Shown piece after piece: positions 1 to 8,442 of a stretch of 64,000 nt of DNA. Position 1 is the stretch's first letter. Each line of letters opens with the position of its first letter. This DNA is from Paenibacillus sp. PL91. GTDB lineage: Bacteria > Bacillota > Bacilli > Paenibacillales > Paenibacillaceae. The stretch covers positions 1-64,000 of the forward strand of contig NZ_JABBYG020000006.1 of assembly GCF_012935325.2 (NCBI RefSeq), in the 5' to 3' direction. The notes below the pieces were generated by a model, which was given only the letters and a program-made list of their open reading frames with translations, ran no database searches and was not told the origin of the DNA. The translations under genes were made by a program, and so were the position numbers.

Positions 1-230
1 CATGTTCGGCATATTGCCCATGCTGCCGGGGGCTGCCATACCGCCCATTTGCCCCATGTTCGGCATATTGCCCATGCTGCCGGGGGCTGCCATACCGCCC
101 ATTTGCCCCATGTTCGGCATATTGCCCATGCCGCCGGGGGCTGCCATGCCGCCCATTTGCCCCATGTTCGGCATATTGCCCATGCCGCCGGGGGCTGCCA
201 TGCCGCCCATTTGCCCCATGTTCGGCATAT
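1..230. repeat. 54-bp tandem repeat array
   Basis: Four complete 54-bp units plus a partial fifth, starting at 1, 55, 109, 163 and 217. The period preserves reading frame. It lies inside the minus-strand repeat-protein gene and continues past the left edge. Confidence 0.95.
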
Positions 231-276
231 TGCCCATGTTGCCGATACTGCCCAGGTTCATCTTTTTTTCTGCCAA
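1..276 (-). CDS. Met/Gly/Pro-rich 18-residue tandem-repeat protein (N-terminal part, runs off window)
   Basis: The minus frame is open from a TTG start at 274-276 to the window edge, about 92 codons. A perfect GGAGGT (ACCTCC on plus, 284-289) lies 7 bases upstream of the TTG; the ATG at 261 lies too far from it. The product begins MAEKKMNLGSIGNM and then repeats an 18-residue Met-, Gly- and Asn-rich unit, encoded by 54-bp DNA units at 1-54, 55-108, 109-162 and 163-216. Units 1 and 2 are identical to each other, as are 3 and 4; the two pairs differ at two bases, so the array expanded recently. Other frames across the repeat are also open because the period is a multiple of three; this strand is chosen for its ribosome site and hydrophilic product. 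Function unknown; a structural or surface role is only a guess. Confidence 0.6.
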   Translation of the reverse strand, partial: MAEKKMNLGSIGNMGNMPNMGQMGGMAAPGGMGNMPNMGQMGGMAAPGGMGNMPNMGQMGGMAAPGSMGNMPNMGQMGGMAAPGSMGNMPNM

Positions 277-444
277 GCCAAAGACCTCCATTCGAATGGT
301 ATGACATATAGGTATGCAGGAATGAGTCGGGTCATACAACAAATGGAATAGTCAGATTCCAACGTTTGGCGGGTGCCACTCGTCCATACAACTCTCTTAA
401 ATTTGCATAGAATAGAGTAAGTTCGAGAGGGAGGGGGGATAGAA

Positions 445-864
445 ATGTCCGCCAATTTGAAACTGAAAGTTCGCAATGTGAAAACTTCACGCAAAACAAC
501 TAGCCGCGCTCGCATATCTAACTGCAAATGCAATGACAATCACAAAAGCTGTGGCCGCAGAGAAGACCCAGCAGTCGAAGGTGTGCAGGAAGCAGGAAAA
601 GAATTAAGCGATATTTTCAAGCAATTGAAAGACGAACGTACTGCGGCAATGCTGGTCAGAGCTATTCGCTGCCGCGACGCAAGAGCGATTCAAAACTTGC
701 TTGATTGCGATTGCCGTGTTGTTAATTTCTTCTGCACGCGCGATAAAGACTGCGTAAGAATTTGCTGCCAATTCGGAAGATACAATGATGTAACAGTTAC
801 CTTCGATATTTGCATTAGAAGAGTGCAGGATGAGTGTCGTCGCAACAATTTCTGGCAATTTTGA
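445..864 (+). CDS. Small Cys-rich basic protein, possible spore-layer protein
   Basis: 139 residues starting at ATG 445 after a GAGAGGGAGGGG purine stretch. The first 45 residues are basic and hydrophilic. A predicted helical segment follows (about 55-95), then a C-terminal part rich in cysteine (CDCRVVNFFC, CVRICC, CIRR and later Cys). Clustered cysteines in a short secretion-signal-free protein recall CotY/CotZ-type coat proteins of Bacillus, but I cannot assign a family. A strong hairpin terminator follows directly, so it appears to be a single-gene unit. Confidence 0.7.
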   Translation: MSANLKLKVRNVKTSRKTTSRARISNCKCNDNHKSCGRREDPAVEGVQEAGKELSDIFKQLKDERTAAMLVRAIRCRDARAIQNLLDCDCRVVNFFCTRDKDCVRICCQFGRYNDVTVTFDICIRRVQDECRRNNFWQF

Positions 865-870
865 TTAATA

Positions 871-910
871 AGAAGGGCTGCCCAAGCATGTGGGGCAGCC
901 CTTCTTGTTG
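871..910 (+). terminator. Rho-independent terminator after Cys-rich gene
   Basis: A perfect 13-bp stem (871-883 with 893-905) encloses a 9-base loop. The following tract is T-rich but interrupted. Confidence 0.75.
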
Positions 911-997
911 ATTTGTAGAAATCACGGGGGCTCAGTTAGCCGCATACGTTATAGGAGTGAAAGCTTAGAAAGCCGAAGGAGAATGGAGGGGAAAAGG

Positions 998-1771
998 ATG
1001 CCGCAAATACCTAATTTTCCGCAAGCGCTGCTTGATGAACACAAAGTATGGCATCACACGAATCATTTGGTACCTGGGACGGTGCCGCCGCCTGGCTATG
1101 GAGAACGCTTCCTGCGATTTCATCGGGATTATATTAATCGGGTTTACAGATGGCATGACTCCATGGGCTACGATCGAAGATGGATAGCGGGATGGAGCCA
1201 GATTCCGGAGGGTATTCGGCGTTCAAGCTGTTTTGATGCGGGAGCGGAGCAAAGATTGCAATACAATTTGCAATCGTTCGCGTCAATCGATCAGCTTGGC
1301 AGCTTTATTGAAAGCAATTTGCATGGCTGTTTTCATGATATGGCTGCGCAGCTGTACAATCAGCCGGAGCTGAATGACTTTGATCTTGCGCCGCGCCATA
1401 CCGAGTTTTATAACATCCATGGATGGATTGATCAGTGGTATACCAATTGGGAGCGAATTTATGGAGCACGCGGTCATGCAAGCAAAAGCGCTGCAAGCAT
1501 TAAGTACAGCCGTGCAGCGCCCGAAGTACGTTCACATAAAAAGAATATTCGCGAGGCACGAATTGATTCGCTTGAACAAAGCGTGAAACGCTCGTTAGCT
1601 GATCGGTCTGATCGACAAGCTCGACGCCCAGCGCAGACACCTCGGATAAAGAGCCTTCAAACATTGCGATCAGCTCATCAAGGTCGGCCTCGTATACGCC
1701 GGCCACTTCTTCTGGCTGCAGCCGCAGCTTCGTTAAAGGCACTTCGCAAACAAGGGCAAAAACGTCGCTGA
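998..1771 (+). CDS. Tyrosinase-like copper-site domain protein with anomalous C-terminus
   Basis: Start chosen at ATG 998, which has GGAGGGG about 7 bases upstream; the frame is open further upstream but without a suitable ribosome site. Residues 19-53 carry candidate CuA histidines (H20/H23, H42 in ERFLRFHRDY, H53 in RWHDS). Residues 109-141 carry candidate CuB histidines (LHGCFHD and NIHGWIDQWYTNWE), the layout of the common central domain of tyrosinases. If active it would be a type-3 copper oxidase acting on phenols. After about residue 165 the sequence turns Arg/Lys/Ala-rich and runs antisense through the NUDIX gene for 272 bp. A TAA at 1501-1503 lies in another frame, so a frameshift or lost stop is plausible. 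Confidence 0.6.
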   Translation: MPQIPNFPQALLDEHKVWHHTNHLVPGTVPPPGYGERFLRFHRDYINRVYRWHDSMGYDRRWIAGWSQIPEGIRRSSCFDAGAEQRLQYNLQSFASIDQLGSFIESNLHGCFHDMAAQLYNQPELNDFDLAPRHTEFYNIHGWIDQWYTNWERIYGARGHASKSAASIKYSRAAPEVRSHKKNIREARIDSLEQSVKRSLADRSDRQARRPAQTPRIKSLQTLRSAHQGRPRIRRPLLLAAAAASLKALRKQGQKRR

Positions 1772-2135
1772 CCTCACGGTCAATGAAGGGCTTGCCATTT
1801 ACTTCGCCGCGGGCATCCTCGCGTACTTGTCCGAGCGAGATAAGCTGCTCGAACTGGGCGCTTACGCCAAGCTCTTCCTCCAGCTCGCGCATCGCTTCGC
1901 GGATGGTCTCGCCTGCGGCCAAATGGCCGGCAGCCGTAATGTCGTAGCAGCCCGGATTCGTATCCTTGCTGGCCTGGCGCAGCTGGAACCGTACGAATCG
2001 GCGATTCCCCTCGCGACGCGTCAGCCAGCAATGGAAGGTCCGATGCCAGTAGCCCTTCGCGTGCGTCTCTGCGCGCGTCGCCGTGCCAAGCGGGTTAAGG
2101 TGTTCGTCGTAGATGTCGAACAGCTCCTCAGCCAT
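1500..2135 (-). CDS. NUDIX hydrolase
   Basis: 211 residues. The Nudix box occupies about 70-91 (GHLAAGE followed by RELEEELGV), giving the Glu cluster that binds metal for cleavage of a nucleoside-diphosphate-linked substrate. The box has one residue fewer than the canonical spacing before RE, as I recall for IPP-isomerase-like YfcD-type members. The substrate cannot be read from sequence. Its ATG overlaps the end of mscL by 8 bases (ATGGCTGA), so the two are translationally coupled. The 3' half is overlapped by the convergent tyrosinase-like frame. Confidence 0.88.
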   Translation of the reverse strand: MAEELFDIYDEHLNPLGTATRAETHAKGYWHRTFHCWLTRREGNRRFVRFQLRQASKDTNPGCYDITAAGHLAAGETIREAMRELEEELGVSAQFEQLISLGQVREDARGEVNGKPFIDREVSDVFALVCEVPLTKLRLQPEEVAGVYEADLDELIAMFEGSLSEVSALGVELVDQTDQLTSVSRFVQANQFVPREYSFYVNVLRALHGCT

Positions 2136-2583
2136 GCGCGGCAGCCTCCAGTTGGGACGTGCAGTGCTTGCAGCGCGTAGCCTTGATCGGCACGTTGGAC
2201 AGGCAGTATGGGCATTCCTTCTCGGTTACTTCAACAGGAGCCTCTTCTTTTTTCTCGTTGCGGCGAAGAACATTGATGACTTTGACAAGCAGGAAGATAC
2301 AGAAAGCAACGATTAAAAAGTCCAGCATGACATTGATGAATTGACCGTAATTAATGTACGGAGCCGAGGCTGGGTCTTTTAGCTCAGCTGAGTTAGAATA
2401 GAGAGGAATCTTTAAATCTTTAAAATCAACTCCACCCAAAATCCTGCCAATAGGCGGCATAATAATATCGTTGACGAGCGAGGTGACGATTTTGCCAAAC
2501 GCTCCTCCAATAATGACACCGACAGCCAAGTCGATAACATTGCCTTTCATCGCAAATTCTTTAAATTCCTTAACGATTTTCAT
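2128..2583 (-). CDS. mscL: Large-conductance mechanosensitive channel MscL with C-terminal zinc ribbon
   Basis: 151 residues from ATG 2583, chosen because AGGAGG precedes it by 6 bases; a longer frame starts 14 codons upstream without a ribosome site. [33 protein letters not shown] is the MscL N-terminal helix and pore-lining TM1 (shown here only as the family hallmark; key part [11 protein letters not shown]). TM2 is about residues 78-100. MscL opens under membrane tension to release solutes during hypo-osmotic shock. Unlike the usual short tail, the C-terminus carries two CxxC pairs (CPYC and CKHC), a predicted zinc ribbon. It is followed by the overlapping NUDIX gene. Confidence 0.93.
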   Translation of the reverse strand: MKIVKEFKEFAMKGNVIDLAVGVIIGGAFGKIVTSLVNDIIMPPIGRILGGVDFKDLKIPLYSNSAELKDPASAPYINYGQFINVMLDFLIVAFCIFLLVKVINVLRRNEKKEEAPVEVTEKECPYCLSNVPIKATRCKHCTSQLEAAAHG

Positions 2584-2826
2584 ACTTATCCTCCTAAAAA
2601 TGTTGTGAAGCAAAAACGACTGCACAAGTAGAAGACTATTTTCATCTAGTATTGCCCTGTTTCTACTTCTGCCATTCTAACATAATAGCCGAAGTCGGGA
2701 AGAAGAGAAACACCCTCTGAAATTATGACAGAAAACTGCGGAATTTTGCATAAAAAGAGAGGGTTTTATTGAAAATTGTCGAACTTAACTACTTGTAAAT
2801 AAATTTATGGATATGCAAGGAGTCCT

Positions 2827-4584
2827 ATGACCCAATCTATGATCATTGGCAATCCCTTCTATTTAGTTTTGTCTATCATCATTATGTGCTTTTCCGCCTA
2901 TACGATGCTCAATATGATTGAGCAGCCGCAGCCGCGTGAGCGGGCAAACGGCTTCAACTGGATGATTGGCGGAGCCTTTGTTTTTGGATTAGGGCTGTGG
3001 ACGATGCATGTCGTATCTTTGCTTGCTTCAGATTATCGAATACTTATTGATTGGAGCATGCTGCTCGTCCTCATCGTATGTGCCATTATCGTCTATGCAG
3101 CGCTTTCTGTACTAAGAAAGCAGGAGCTGAGGCAAGGACGCTATTTATTTAGTGCTCTATTAATGGCGCTTGGGTCTACGAAGCTTCAATATATGTCCAT
3201 GCTGTCAGATTCGGTAATTATACTAAAAATGGATTGGCTGCTCTATTTGCTTTCCTACGCCGTTAGTTTTATTGGCGCTTATATAGCCTTTCGCAGGCTG
3301 GAATCCAAGAAGAGAATGTATAAGCTCAAAAGCTGCTTGTCGCTTGGACTGTCCAATATGGTCATGCATCAGATTAGCCTATATGCGCTGCAAATTGATT
3401 ATAATGATATTTTATCAACGGATTTACTAAACGAGTATTTGCGACTGCTTGCTTTCTTGCTCGGGCTGTCCACATTAATCATTCTAAGCTTTAGTCTAAC
3501 GGCTTGGCTGAATGCGAGCAAATACAGCCAGATCGATGAGCGGTATAAGCTGCTAGTCGAGAACTCAATGGATACGATCGCTTTAATTCGGGACAGCAAA
3601 TGGGAATTTATGAACCGTGCCGGTCAGCGATTATTTGAAATACAGTCGGAGAAGGAAATCATCGGTTCTAGCATATACCAGCTCCTTGATGAGAAGCACC
3701 ATAATGAAATGGCTGCATGGCTCGCAGCGGGACAAGAGGGAGAGGAATCGCCCAATAAGCTGATTGAGCTGCAATGGATGTCGATGCAGGGCAAGCTTCT
3801 CCATACAGAAATGGTCAGGGCAAGCTCCGCTTTTTCGGAGAAGCAGATTGTGCAGGTCATTATTCGCGATATTTCCGAACGCAAGAAGAACGAGGAATTG
3901 CTTATTAATTCGGAAAAGCTTTATGTCGCAGGCCAACTAGCTGCTGGCATTGCCCATGAGATTCGAAACCCGCTCACCTCGTTAAAGGGCTTTTTGCAGC
4001 TTCTCTCAACAGGCAGGGGCGATAGCAGCAGCTTCTACGAGATCATGAAATCTGAGCTGGTGCGGATCGAATCCATCGTGAGTGAGTTGCTTATGCTCTC
4101 CAAGCCGCAAATTTATGAGTTCGTGCATAAGGACTCGCGCAAAATCATGTCGGAGACGGTAAACCTGCTGGATACGCAGGCCATTATGCACAACGTCATC
4201 ATTGAATTCCACGCCGATTATCGTCCGCTGTGGGTACATGGCGTCGAGAATCAATTGAAGCAGGTGTTCATTAACGTACTCAAAAATGCGATAGAAGCGA
4301 TGCCAAGCGGTGGCGTGGTTACGATCAATATGTCTCTTGATGAAGCTCGCGGCATAATCATACGAATCAAGGATGAAGGCTCAGGCATCCCAGCAGAGCA
4401 GCTGTCCAAGATCGGACAGCCCTTCTATACGACTAAGGATAAAGGGACGGGGCTCGGCTTAATGGTTACATACAAAATCGTGGACAACCATCAGGGCCAA
4501 ATCACAGCGGAGACCCAGATAGGGGTAGGGACGACCTTTATTATTCAGTTGCCATACAAGGAGCCGCCGGAAATTGAAACCTAA
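2827..4584 (+). CDS. Membrane sensor histidine kinase with PAS domain (sporulation-kinase type)
   Basis: 585 residues. The first ~230 residues form about seven membrane helices, resembling a degenerate MHYT-type integral sensor. A PAS domain follows (about 240-345), then HisKA with phospho-acceptor H377 in GIAHEIRNPLTSLKG, and an ATPase domain with N-box NVLKNAIEAMP, G1 DEGSGIP and G2 GTGLGL. It should autophosphorylate and pass phosphate to a response regulator or to Spo0F-like phosphorelay proteins; no regulator is adjacent, as is usual for orphan Kin kinases in spore formers. AAGGAG lies 6 bases before ATG 2827. Confidence 0.88.
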   Translation: MTQSMIIGNPFYLVLSIIIMCFSAYTMLNMIEQPQPRERANGFNWMIGGAFVFGLGLWTMHVVSLLASDYRILIDWSMLLVLIVCAIIVYAALSVLRKQELRQGRYLFSALLMALGSTKLQYMSMLSDSVIILKMDWLLYLLSYAVSFIGAYIAFRRLESKKRMYKLKSCLSLGLSNMVMHQISLYALQIDYNDILSTDLLNEYLRLLAFLLGLSTLIILSFSLTAWLNASKYSQIDERYKLLVENSMDTIALIRDSKWEFMNRAGQRLFEIQSEKEIIGSSIYQLLDEKHHNEMAAWLAAGQEGEESPNKLIELQWMSMQGKLLHTEMVRASSAFSEKQIVQVIIRDISERKKNEELLINSEKLYVAGQLAAGIAHEIRNPLTSLKGFLQLLSTGRGDSSSFYEIMKSELVRIESIVSELLMLSKPQIYEFVHKDSRKIMSETVNLLDTQAIMHNVIIEFHADYRPLWVHGVENQLKQVFINVLKNAIEAMPSGGVVTINMSLDEARGIIIRIKDEGSGIPAEQLSKIGQPFYTTKDKGTGLGLMVTYKIVDNHQGQITAETQIGVGTTFIIQLPYKEPPEIET

Positions 4585-4650
4585 TTTTGAAGGTGCCGTA
4601 ATATGCTTAAGCAGTGAGGAGTTACGATATTTTAAGTGGGGGTTGATTAG

Positions 4651-5418
4651 ATGTTTAATCGTTTTTTGGCGAGTATCGGTATTGGTTCCGCGAAGATTGA
4701 TACGGTATTAGAGAAGGCTCGTTATGCACCCGGTGATGAAGTTCGCGGCATTGTGAAGATTCAAGGCGGCAACGTAGAGCAGCGTATCGAAACGATACAG
4801 CTATCTGTAATGACCGAATATATACGCGAGAGCAACGATACGAAAATAACGCAGCACGGCGAGATTGGCCGCTATCATGTCAGCGCACCTTTCACGCTGC
4901 AAGCGGGCGAAAGCCGCGAGGTGCCTTTTTCCTTCCAGCTCCCGCATCAAACCCCGCTTACGATTGGACGCGCACCGGTATGGGTGAAGACGGAGCTGGA
5001 CATTCGCGGCGGCGTTGATCCTGGCGACAATGACCGCATTGAGGTCGTTCCTACCGCTCCAATGAATACGGTGCTGGAGGCGCTGAACCAGCTAGGCTTC
5101 CGTCTGCGCAAGGCAGAATGCGAGTATTCCTCGCGTCTTGGCGGCAAAATGCCATTTGTCCAAGAGCTGGAGTTCGTACCGACTACGCAGTTCCGCGGGC
5201 AGCTTGATGAGCTTGAGGTTATGTTCTACCCGTCGGATCGCGAGCTGGAGCTGGTGCTGCAGATCGATCGGCGCGCGCGCGGCCTATCCAGCTTTTTTGC
5301 AGAGGCGATGGATATGGATGAGTCTTTCGTGCGCACTCGCTTTACGAATGAACAGCTGGCAGCAGGATCCAATGCGATCGCCCATCAGCTGTCTGACATT
5401 ATTTCGCGTTATGCTTAA
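4651..5418 (+). CDS. spo0M: Sporulation-control protein Spo0M
   Basis: 255 residues, close to the usual Spo0M length. MFNRFLASIGIGSAKIDTVL is the typical start, followed by an arrestin-like beta fold (GDEVRGIVKIQGG, and a central PFSFQLP..TPLTIGRAPVWVKTELDI region). The family is cytoplasmic and modulates sporulation onset in Bacillus. It follows a sporulation-type kinase but is probably a separate unit with its own GGGGGT ribosome site and a terminator behind it. Confidence 0.92.
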   Translation: MFNRFLASIGIGSAKIDTVLEKARYAPGDEVRGIVKIQGGNVEQRIETIQLSVMTEYIRESNDTKITQHGEIGRYHVSAPFTLQAGESREVPFSFQLPHQTPLTIGRAPVWVKTELDIRGGVDPGDNDRIEVVPTAPMNTVLEALNQLGFRLRKAECEYSSRLGGKMPFVQELEFVPTTQFRGQLDELEVMFYPSDRELELVLQIDRRARGLSSFFAEAMDMDESFVRTRFTNEQLAAGSNAIAHQLSDIISRYA

Positions 5419-5438
5419 GAAGGCCAGCGAATAGAAGG

Positions 5439-5482
5439 CAGCTCGGGAGTGCTCCTGCAGGAGCATTTCTGGGCTGTTTTTG
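5439..5482 (+). terminator. Terminator after spo0M
   Basis: Long imperfect hairpin centred on TGCTCC-TGCA-GGAGCA with outer arms CAGCTCGGGA and TTCTGGGCTG, followed by TTTTTGTTTG. Confidence 0.85.
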
Positions 5483-5511
5483 TTTGTATTTGCAAGCTAG
5501 GCAAAGCGGTA

Positions 5512-5539
5512 GTGAACATATGGTTTTTTTCGGTATAAT
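5512..5539 (+). promoter_or_regulatory. Candidate sigma-A promoter of the HEAT-repeat gene
   Basis: TATAAT at 5534-5539 with a poor -35 (GTGAAC, 5512-5517) at 16 bases. Only the -10 is convincing. Confidence 0.4.
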
Positions 5540-5559
5540 AGCTGGAGGAGGGATTTACG

Positions 5560-6687
5560 TTGGCAGAACCGCTTAAAGCAATGTATGACGGCTTATTTCT
5601 AGAACAATTTGCAAGCTTGGTGAAAACGGCATGGAGTCCGTTTGATGAGGCTCATTTCGTCGAACGCGTTAGGGACGGCAGCTGGGAGCAGCTTGAGCTC
5701 AAGGCACGATCGCGGAAAATAACAGAAGCGCTGGGTGCCTCATTACCGCAATCCTATGACGACGCGCTGGCTGTTTTATATCAAATAGATGAAAAATGTA
5801 CGGGGCTGCCGTATTTGTTTTTTCCAGATTTCGTTGAAGTTTACGGAATGGAGCCGCAGCACTGGGAGGTATCCTTAGCTGCGCTGAAACGATTTACAAC
5901 ACGATCAACCTCTGAATTCGCCATACGCGCTTTTATTTTGAGCGATCCAAAGCGTTTGACTCGGCAAATGCTCGAATGGGCAGACGATCCGAATGAGCAT
6001 GTTAGGCGGCTGGCGAGCGAAGGGATTAGGCCGCGTCTGCCATGGGCGCAGGCGCTGCCGCTCTTTAAGCGCGATCCATCGCCGATTATTCCTATTTTGG
6101 ACAAGCTAAAGCGCGATCCTTCTCTTTACGTGCGCAAGAGCGTCGCGAACAATTTGAATGATATCGCGAAGGATCATCCGGAGATTGTCACCCAGCTTGC
6201 TGAAGCTTGGAGCGGCGAGGATGTGAGGACGGATTGGATTATCCGGCATGGCTGCCGCACGCTCATTAAGCAATCCAATCCGCAGATCATGGCCTTATTC
6301 GGTTATGCCAAAAATGAGAGCTTAGATGAAGATGCGCTTCCGCTCGTGACCGCTGCCGCATTAGAGGTAGAGCCAGGTACCGTTGCAATCGGCGGTGAGG
6401 TTTCTTTACGCTACCGTGTGCAGCTGCGGGAGGGTGAGCCGGCAAAGCTTCGAATCGAATATGGCATTGCCTTCGTGAAGTCAGGCGGCAAAACATCGTT
6501 GAAGCGGTTTTTGCTCTCAGATCGCGAGTACGCAGGCGGCGCTTCCGCATCAGGTACAAGGGTGCATCGCTTTGCGGATTTAACCACGCGCAAGCATTAT
6601 AGCGGGCTTCACCGCTTCACTTTATGGGTAAATGGGAAAGAGGTGGCCAATTCCGAGCTGCTTGTGATGGAGGCTGAAGCAACATGA
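5560..6687 (+). CDS. HEAT-repeat DNA alkylation repair-like protein
   Basis: 375 residues from TTG 5560 (GGAGGAG 9 bases upstream). Residues ~1-240 are helical repeats with AlkD-type features: FAIRAFILSDP, WADDPNEHVRRLASEG, and a later repeat DPSLYVRKSVANNLND. AlkD relatives excise positively charged alkylated purines without flipping the base. The C-terminal ~110 residues look like a beta domain (LRYRVQL, LRIEYGIAFVK) as in the longer Paenibacillus and Bacillus versions. The stop overlaps the next ATG (ATGA), indicating a two-gene operon with the exporter. Confidence 0.83.
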   Translation: MAEPLKAMYDGLFLEQFASLVKTAWSPFDEAHFVERVRDGSWEQLELKARSRKITEALGASLPQSYDDALAVLYQIDEKCTGLPYLFFPDFVEVYGMEPQHWEVSLAALKRFTTRSTSEFAIRAFILSDPKRLTRQMLEWADDPNEHVRRLASEGIRPRLPWAQALPLFKRDPSPIIPILDKLKRDPSLYVRKSVANNLNDIAKDHPEIVTQLAEAWSGEDVRTDWIIRHGCRTLIKQSNPQIMALFGYAKNESLDEDALPLVTAAALEVEPGTVAIGGEVSLRYRVQLREGEPAKLRIEYGIAFVKSGGKTSLKRFLLSDREYAGGASASGTRVHRFADLTTRKHYSGLHRFTLWVNGKEVANSELLVMEAEAT

Positions 6688-7745
6688 CGATTGGTGCCAG
6701 AGTATTGAAAACGGGGATGGCCGTCGCGTTAGCGATATACTTAAGCAGCTTGTTTGGCTTCGCATCCCCGCTCATTGCTGCCGTTGCAGCCATTTTTACG
6801 ATTCAGCCATCGATTTACCGGTCATGGCAGCGCGTTGCGGATCAGGTGCAAACCAATCTCCTTGGCGCCTTCATTGCAATCATAGCCGTTCGGTTGTTTG
6901 GACATACGCCAATTGCGGCGGGGCTTGTCTGTATTGTAGTTATTCTGATTAGCATCCGTTTGAAGATGGAGAGCACGATCAGTCTGACGCTCGTGACGGT
7001 CGTCGCGATCATGGAAGCGAACGGACAGGGCTGGGATGTAGCGATTGGGCGGATATTGATGGTTCTTACCGGAATCGGGGCTTCTTTCGCGGTCAATGTG
7101 CTCGTATTTCCCCCGCGCCCTAGGAGGCAGTTCACCGAGCAGGTGCATCAGGCCTACACACAGCTCTCCTTGCTGCTGCGAACGGCTATTTCCAATGAGA
7201 TGAAGGAGCAGGTGTTCAACCAGGAGAAGGATAAGCTTCACGTGACGCTGAGAAAGCTGGAAGAGCGCCACGCCGTATTTGAAGAGGAGCGCAAGCTGCT
7301 TGCAAGGGCAAGGACTAGCCATGCCCGCCAGCTGCTTGTGTCGAAGCAAATGATCAAGACGCTGCAAAAAGGGGCCGATCTTCTTGATGTAGTGGAGGAG
7401 CATTATTTCGCCTCGCCAAGTGCTGGAGAGTGGGCACTGCGCTTCGATCGGCAAATTGAGGAATTATCAAAGTATCACGAGCATATTTTGCTCAAAGCAG
7501 AGGATAAAATGAAGCCGCATGCGCTAATCGAGCCGGAGGAAGAGCGTGAAGCAAGGTTCGTAAAGGACCTGACGGCATACATTATGGATGATCCGGATGA
7601 GCATAAGCGTCTCGTCTTTGTCGCTTCGGGACTTTTCGAATATGCCTATCATCTGCGTCGATTGGAGAAGCTGCTCGATCAGGTGCAGCAGCGCGAGGAG
7701 AATGCGAAGCGCGGCGCTGATGAATCGGAGGCTGCCGAGAAATAG
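6684..7745 (+). CDS. Aromatic acid exporter (ArAE family) membrane protein
   Basis: 353 residues. The N-terminal ~140 residues have about five hydrophobic helices with the ArAE/DUF939 hallmark FASPLIAAVAAIFTIQPS and a GQGWDVAIGRI loop. The remaining ~200 residues are charged, helical and cytoplasmic (RKLEERHAVFEEERKLL), matching the ArAE C-terminal domain. The family is predicted to export organic acids by proton exchange; the substrate here is unknown. It overlaps the preceding gene by 4 bases and ends at a bidirectional terminator. Confidence 0.85.
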   Translation: MTIGARVLKTGMAVALAIYLSSLFGFASPLIAAVAAIFTIQPSIYRSWQRVADQVQTNLLGAFIAIIAVRLFGHTPIAAGLVCIVVILISIRLKMESTISLTLVTVVAIMEANGQGWDVAIGRILMVLTGIGASFAVNVLVFPPRPRRQFTEQVHQAYTQLSLLLRTAISNEMKEQVFNQEKDKLHVTLRKLEERHAVFEEERKLLARARTSHARQLLVSKQMIKTLQKGADLLDVVEEHYFASPSAGEWALRFDRQIEELSKYHEHILLKAEDKMKPHALIEPEEEREARFVKDLTAYIMDDPDEHKRLVFVASGLFEYAYHLRRLEKLLDQVQQREENAKRGADESEAAEK

Positions 7746-7782
7746 TGCGGCATTCGCAGGCCTCATGCTATAGGAATATAAC

Positions 7783-7835
7783 AAAACAGCAGGAGGGAGC
7801 ATCGCGATTAAGCGCTCCGGCCTGCTGTTTTCTTT
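7783..7835. terminator. Bidirectional terminator between convergent genes
   Basis: AAAACAGCAGG (7784 onward) pairs with CCTGCTGTTTT, with an inner GAGC/GCTC pairing. It has A-run and T-run flanks, so it serves the exporter gene on plus and the small operon on minus. Confidence 0.85.
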
Positions 7836-7861
7836 GCTATAAAGGGGTCAAGCAAAAATAT

Positions 7862-8161
7862 TTATTGATCGTCGTCCGTTTTGTTGCTGCCCTCGTGACG
7901 GCGAGGATGCTGCATATGCGCTTCTGGATTATCATCATCATCATGCGGCACCAAGCGAGGATCGGTATGCCCTTGATGATGGTTATTGAAGAAGAGCTCG
8001 ACCAATTGCCATTCTGTCGATCCAAGCATAAGGTCTGCCGGGAACACATCCCCGCGCTCGAGCTGTTCCTCGCGGCCCCATTCGTTTCGGTAGGTGCCCT
8101 TGACTTCAACCGTTTCACCTGACATGGGATTCATCTCATGATGGTTTTCTGGATTGCTCAT
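7862..8161 (-). CDS. Small conserved hydrophilic protein, function unknown
   Basis: 99 residues from ATG 8161 (an in-frame stop lies three codons upstream; AGGG is the only nearby ribosome-site candidate). The core GTYRNEWGREEQLERGDVFP..STEWQLVEL recalls the YjzC-like pattern of short Firmicute proteins (GIY..YGRE..L..GD.FP...W.LV). The C-terminus is His- and Asp-rich and could bind metal. It is second in a likely operon with the 47-residue gene upstream. Confidence 0.7.
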   Translation of the reverse strand: MSNPENHHEMNPMSGETVEVKGTYRNEWGREEQLERGDVFPADLMLGSTEWQLVELFFNNHHQGHTDPRLVPHDDDDNPEAHMQHPRRHEGSNKTDDDQ

Positions 8162-8187
8162 ATGGTGTCAACCAACCCTTCCTATGC

Positions 8188-8331
8188 TTATAATCCGTGC
8201 TTCGGCACCGCTGCGCGATCCGCATTTGACTGCAGCTCGCTGGCTGATTCTTTGCTGGCTTGATTGCGGTCGGCTTTTGATTGCGCTTTGCTTGCCGCTT
8301 TCTGCTGATCGGATGGCTGTTCTCCTGACAT
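8188..8331 (-). CDS. 47-residue hydrophilic Ala/Ser/Lys/Gln-rich small protein
   Basis: ATG 8331 follows AGGAGGG by 7 bases, among the best ribosome sites in the window. The product begins MSGEQPSDQQKAASKAQSKA and ends at TAA 8188-8190. Low hydrophobicity and high Ala, Ser, Lys and Gln resemble small spore-matrix or SASP-like peptides, but no family is assignable. The next gene starts 26 bases downstream on the same strand. Confidence 0.65.
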   Translation of the reverse strand: MSGEQPSDQQKAASKAQSKADRNQASKESASELQSNADRAAVPKHGL

Positions 8332-8442
8332 GTGGTTACCCTCCTGAGGAATTCATCGTTGTCTTCACAAGAAGATCCTCAACAGTGTGCCACAAATGGA
8401 GGGAAAGTATGAGTCCAGTTAACGAAAGAGAAGGAGGAAGGT

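Noticed and set aside
2-351. Plus-strand open frames across the 54-bp repeats
   Set aside because: They exist only because the repeat period is a multiple of three; neither has a ribosome site and the products are antisense of the better-supported minus gene.
2777-2783. TGTCGAA resembling a Spo0A box before the histidine kinase gene
   Set aside because: A single 7-base match is expected by chance every several kilobases, and no second box or promoter element supports it.
6822-7454. Long minus-strand open frame inside the aromatic acid exporter gene
   Set aside because: It is antisense to a clear membrane protein, has no ribosome site and an Arg/His/Gln-rich shadow composition.
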